Positions 60,059-64,000 of a stretch of 64,000 nucleotides of DNA are shown here, piece by piece. The translations under genes were made by a program, and so were the position numbers. Numbering within the stretch: position 1 is the first letter of the stretch; every line of letters begins with the position of its first letter. This stretch comes from Sipunculus nudus (lineage: Eukaryota > Annelida > Sipuncula > Golfingiida > Sipunculidae). A model generated the notes under the pieces. The model ran no database searches. It saw only the letters and a program-made list of their open reading frames with translations, and had not been told where the DNA came from. Where the stretch lies: assembly GCA_026874595.1 (NCBI GenBank), contig CM049314.1:53985812-54049811 (forward strand), in the 5' to 3' direction.

Positions 60059-60508
60059 GTAAGTTCAGCCACGCACACTCAAACAAAATGCATCTTCTGG
60101 AAACAACAAGCCAGTTGTAAAGAAAAATAAACCATGGAACTTTAGATACTTTAGTACTCCTAAGCGTATGTAAATAGAAGGAACGAGACTGTAGGTTCGC
60201 TGTATATGTTGAGTTATAACTTATTTCGGTAACAAATGGATGATACTCTACTCAACAACCTATATCAGTGTATATATACACTACTCACTACATTAAGGAT
60301 ATCGTTGTAGTATTCCCTCTATACCTGCCTGTTCCATAGGGAATTATGTAAGTTACATTATCATTTTTATTATGGGTCAATACAGAACATGCTCTAAATA
60401 TACATTAACCCCTGGCATACAGAAGCTTGGAATCCATAGAAATAACGTTTTGTCATCCTTGCAAATACCCTCAGATACAACTGAGGTCAATCTACATCTA
60501 CACAGTGG

Positions 60509-60511
<3 letters not shown>

Positions 60512-60546
<35 letters not shown>

Positions 60547-60578
60547 TAAATATAAATATAAATATAAATATATATATA
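60512..60578. repeat. TA/TAAA microsatellite hosting the LTR
   Basis: TA repeats followed by TAAATA-type units end exactly at the LTR terminus, so the retrotransposon inserted in simple repeat DNA. Confidence 0.9.
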
Positions 60579-61252
60579 TGTAACGGGTGTCCGGCATAGC
60601 CAAGTCATCAGTCTCCAGACGTGTACGAAATAACATCAACATGTGGTTGATATAAAACTTTATTCAGACCAAATCAAACATCCCTCATGCGAAGTAGAGA
60701 CTGTCAAGAGAGAAACGAGATACGTTCAGTTTCATGTATCACTGGAAACTCAAGCTTACGCCATGCTTGCAATTATGAAATACCGTTATGAGACAAATTA
60801 CTATCCAGCGTAAAATGAATATAAAATGAATACTGCATAATATTTAAGCTGCGATATATAATTTATACTGCATGATATTTTAGCAATACTCGTGTCTTTT
60901 AAACATTCAAGGAACGTGAATACACCAATGGTTTAGTGTTAATACTTAAGAAAAGTGAAGTGCTCTTACCTGTCAAGAGAGAAACGAGATACGTTCAGTT
61001 CCATGTATCACTGGAAACTGAAGATCCGACTCTCTTGACCCACCGACCTTAACACAGTCACGTGAGAAAACTGGTTTCTTCATGAGAAATGAGAAAACCA
61101 TAAAAAACAACAATAGAAACAATCCAAGCAGACCAGGCAATAAGAAACAATGGCTAGAAACCACAAGGCAAAGAGCGAGACCAGCAAACAACCAGTTGAA
61201 ACCTGAAACAGAATTTATATCACAGACATCATTTTGTTTCACATCCGTTACA
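60579..61252 (-). mobile_element. 3' LTR of a Ty3/gypsy retrotransposon
   Basis: Read on the minus strand it begins TGTAACGGATGTG at 61252 and ends ACACCCGTTACA at 60579, with the TG..CA ends and short inverted termini of an LTR (674 bp). The polypurine tract abuts its start. It contains a 50-bp direct repeat (61019-60970 and 60750-60701, one mismatch). The matching 5' LTR would be right of the window. Confidence 0.85.
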
Positions 61253-61262
61253 CCCTCCCCTC
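61253..61262 (-). other. Polypurine tract of the gypsy element
   Basis: GAGGGGAGGG on the minus strand, immediately before the LTR start; the expected primer site for plus-strand synthesis. Confidence 0.75.
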
Positions 61263-61692
61263 AGCTTAATAAAATGGCGACCCGACATTTACCTCTAACA
61301 TATGGAGAAAATTTACTGAGCTCCAACAAAAAAATCAAGAAAAATTCTCCCAGCTCAGCCGCCACCCCCAGCTGAGAAAAGTGGCGTCCCGACACACTGG
61401 CAATAACTTAAAAATCACACATCGATACAGCGTGAAAACGGAACACAAGCTCCAGCAACCATAGAATAATAAAAACACACAATAGGCAAATCATTTATTG
61501 TCGCATTTTCGTGAAATTATGGTGCATATACATGTGCAGACATTTGTACGCCGAGACCATCGTGGCCACGACCGGTCGCACGGACAAGCTTATAACATGT
61601 TTGTAGTGATGGCGGCCACTGAAAGAGACTAATATAATTGGTATAATGCTATAATGATATGGAACACAAACAGTTTACAGTCGGTCTTCCAT

Positions 61693-64000
61693 TTAATCAT
61701 TAGGGCTGAACCGATCAGGAGGTCGCCTTTCTCTGATTGACCTACGCAGCGGCACAGGAGATGGGGCAGTCGACTCAACAGGTATAGGTTGAGAGTCAGT
61801 AGACGCATCATGATCAGATGCAACGGAAGGAATACTTCCATGTCTGGACGTGTCAACGTCTAGACAATTAACGTCTGACTGTTCACCAGTTGTACGAAAA
61901 CTTGATACAGAAGCATGATCAGAATTATTATCGGACAATTCTAGTTCTCAATGTAAATCCGTACTTTCGTCAGGTATATTCTGATCTACTGGTCTGACAG
62001 TTGTGATCAAATCGTTTTGGTCATCTGAACCTGATTTATCAGATTCACTAGAATCGGATGAAATGCGATTTGTCCGAGCAACGGAACCATGATCTCTTGC
62101 AATGGAACTGACAGGGATGGAGCTAAATGGCAACAGCAAGTTACGATGAAGTGTACGTTTACGTTTATGGTCATTCAAAGGCGAGACTACATAAACAGGA
62201 ATATCATTCTTAGGCTGCTCTAACACTTCGTACACCTCCTCCTCCCATTTGTCAGCCAGTTTTTGTTTTCCTTTGCGTACTAACACATGATCGCCTATAT
62301 TAACAACGGCATTATGAGCTCGTCGGTCAAACAATTGTTTGTGGTGCTGTCTTGACTTCGTAGATACCTTTTGGGCAATATCATAGGCTAATGCTAGTTT
62401 GTTTTTCAATTCAGACACGAAAGTGTCATACTTTGGAAAACTGACGTCATCAGGTGTACTAAGAATGAGGTCCACTGGAAGACGTGGAAGTCTTCCAAAC
62501 ATTAGAAAAAACGGAGAGTAACCTGTAGCCTCATTTGTAGTACAGTTATAAGCATGAGTTAAAGAGCTCACGTAGTCTTTCCAGTTCTTTTTCTTTTCTT
62601 CTTCTAAGGTTCCTAACATGCTTATTAAAGTACGATTGAACCTTTCTGTCTGACCGTTACCCATTGGGTGATATGGAGTACATCTAGATTTCTGTATGCC
62701 GACTAGGCGACAGAGTTCTTTAATAACCTTAGACTCAAGCTGACGGCCTTGGTCGCTATGCAGTCTGAGAGGAAAGCCATAGTAATTTATGAAGCTGTCA
62801 TACAGAATTTTGGCTGTAGTCTTGGCCGTTGTATTACGACACGGAACAGCGACTGCATAACGTGTAAAGTTATCAGTCATTACTAGAATGTTCTCAATAC
62901 CGCCTTTAGAAGGTTCTAAGCTAAGGTAGTCAATGCAGAGCAGCTCCATTGGTTGAGAGGATGTAATGGGAACCAAGGGAGCCCTACTAGCTACGGTTTT
63001 CCGTCGTATACAACGAGGACATTGCTTTATGTAGGTCTCTATGTCCTTAGTCATACGCGGCCAGTAAAATCTGGAAAGCGCTAGTTGTATAGTTTTGTTT
63101 CGACCTAAATGACCTACGTCATCATGGATGCCTGATAGGGCAGTCTGACGTAAACTTTCAGGGATCAGAAGTTGGTATTGTGTCTTACCGTGTACATTCC
63201 GCTTACGATATAATATATCGTCGCGAAGAGTTAGAGAGTCGATATGGCGCATCAGGACCAGCTGGTCAGGATTCAGACTTCTCTTATGTATTCTCCTGCC
63301 GTTTCTGAAAAGGAGAACAAAAGGCGTTAATATGGGATCCGAAAGCTGTTCCTTACCAACATCTGTGTTACTATCTTTCAGGGATTTATCTGGTCCACCT
63401 GATGCATCACCTGCAGAGATATTACAAGAGAGACTGCAGCTTATTGGTGAACAAATTTCAACAGAATTGCAAAGAGCCTGTATAACATCGTCAGATATAG
63501 TATGGCTATTCGTCTGATCCTTGTGGATCCTAGGAATTCTGGACAGAATATCAGCATCAGTGTTATGTATCCCTGACTGGTATTTGATGTTAAATTCGTA
63601 ATTCGATAATTCTGAGACCCATCTTTGTCCTATAGCATCCAGGTTGGCAGATGACAGTATATAGGTAAGTGGATTATTGTCCGTGTACACGGTGAATTTA
63701 GAACCATATAGATATTCTTTAAATTTATCCGTGACACACCACTTCAGGGCCAAGAATTCAAGTTTATGGATAGGATAGCGACTTTCAGATGGAGCTAGGC
63801 TCCGACTTGCAAATGCAGTTGGTTTCTTTTGACCATTTTGCTCTTGATAAAGTATTCCGGATATCCCATCAAAACTGGCATCCGTGTGCACAATGAATGG
63901 GAGTGAAAAGTCGGCAAAAGCCAGGACTGGAGTGGATGTCAAAAGCTTTATCAAGTGATCAAAGGCATTTTGATGGTTGGGCAACCACTGAAACTGTTCA
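61693..64000 (-). pseudogene. Ty3/gypsy pol: RNase H, integrase and C-terminus (5'-truncated by the window edge)
   Basis: The minus-strand frame enters at the window edge and runs to 61950-61948, where an in-frame TGA interrupts it. The same frame continues to 61693 and ends in the typical LRRSIRERRPPDRF tail. Domains in order: the end of reverse transcriptase; RNase H (HTDASFDGISGILYQE, LEFLALKWCV, YTDNNPLTYIL); the integrase zinc finger (HLGRNKT..CPRCIRR); the integrase core with acidic residues in LCIDYLSL, LHSDQGRQ and GNGQTERFNRTL; and a basic C-terminal module (GDHVLVRKGKQ). Protease and gag are outside the window. The single stop is either inactivation or an assembly or read error. It lies in intron 3 of the DUF885 gene in antisense orientation. 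Confidence 0.9.

Overview
The window looks like animal nuclear DNA, most likely from a bivalve or related mollusc. It is AT-rich, with short phase-matched exons in long introns, secreted C1q-domain and C-type-lectin genes, dense small TIR elements, minisatellites, a Tx1/L1-type LINE and a Ty3/gypsy element. The species assignment is inference from gene families and repeat style; nothing in the sequence names the organism.

Host genes, left to right. (A) Minus strand, 6188 down to 3770: a secreted protein with tandem C1q-like domains; its last exon lies left of the window. (B) Plus strand, 11573-17009: a paralogue whose first exon I could not fix. (C) Plus strand, 25950-30696: a complete paralogue of 413 residues in five exons. 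A, B and C share one exon plan: a 37-nt coding first exon (A and C), a 45-nt exon 2, a ~965-968-nt body (split in C by an extra intron) and a 195-nt last exon (B and C). Each protein is a signal peptide followed by three C1q-like domains with no collagen stalk. (D) Plus strand, 37004-44360: a complete 221-residue secreted C-type lectin with a Cys-rich linker and a TATA box at 36774. (E) Plus strand, 55528-60058: the first three exons of a secreted DUF885-family protein. Its third intron holds a gypsy retrotransposon that runs off the right edge. C1q and C-type lectin proteins are typical molluscan soluble recognition factors, so A-D look like a local cluster of humoral recognition genes.

Mobile and repeated DNA. 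A nearly full-length but dead LINE lies at 47241-53043 on the minus strand, bounded by a 12-bp target duplication, and may split a host exon. A gypsy 3' LTR (60579-61252), polypurine tract and RNase H/integrase region occupy the right end. TIR elements with recognisable target duplications lie at 3241, 7661, 8388, 53247, 53691, 54469 and 56558; three of them are nested in one another. Tandem arrays include ~147-bp units at 7055-10640, ~150-bp units at 20310-20880, a 54-bp minisatellite at 32213-33510, a 30-bp minisatellite filling intron 2 of gene D, and ~315-bp units in intron 3 of gene D.

The most unusual item is the 54-bp minisatellite. On the minus strand it is one uninterrupted frame of about 24 copies of an 18-residue unit. 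Each unit ends in a dibasic Arg-Arg, and the two common variant sites of the array are silent in that frame only. This resembles a multi-copy secreted peptide precursor, although a non-coding minisatellite remains the null explanation.
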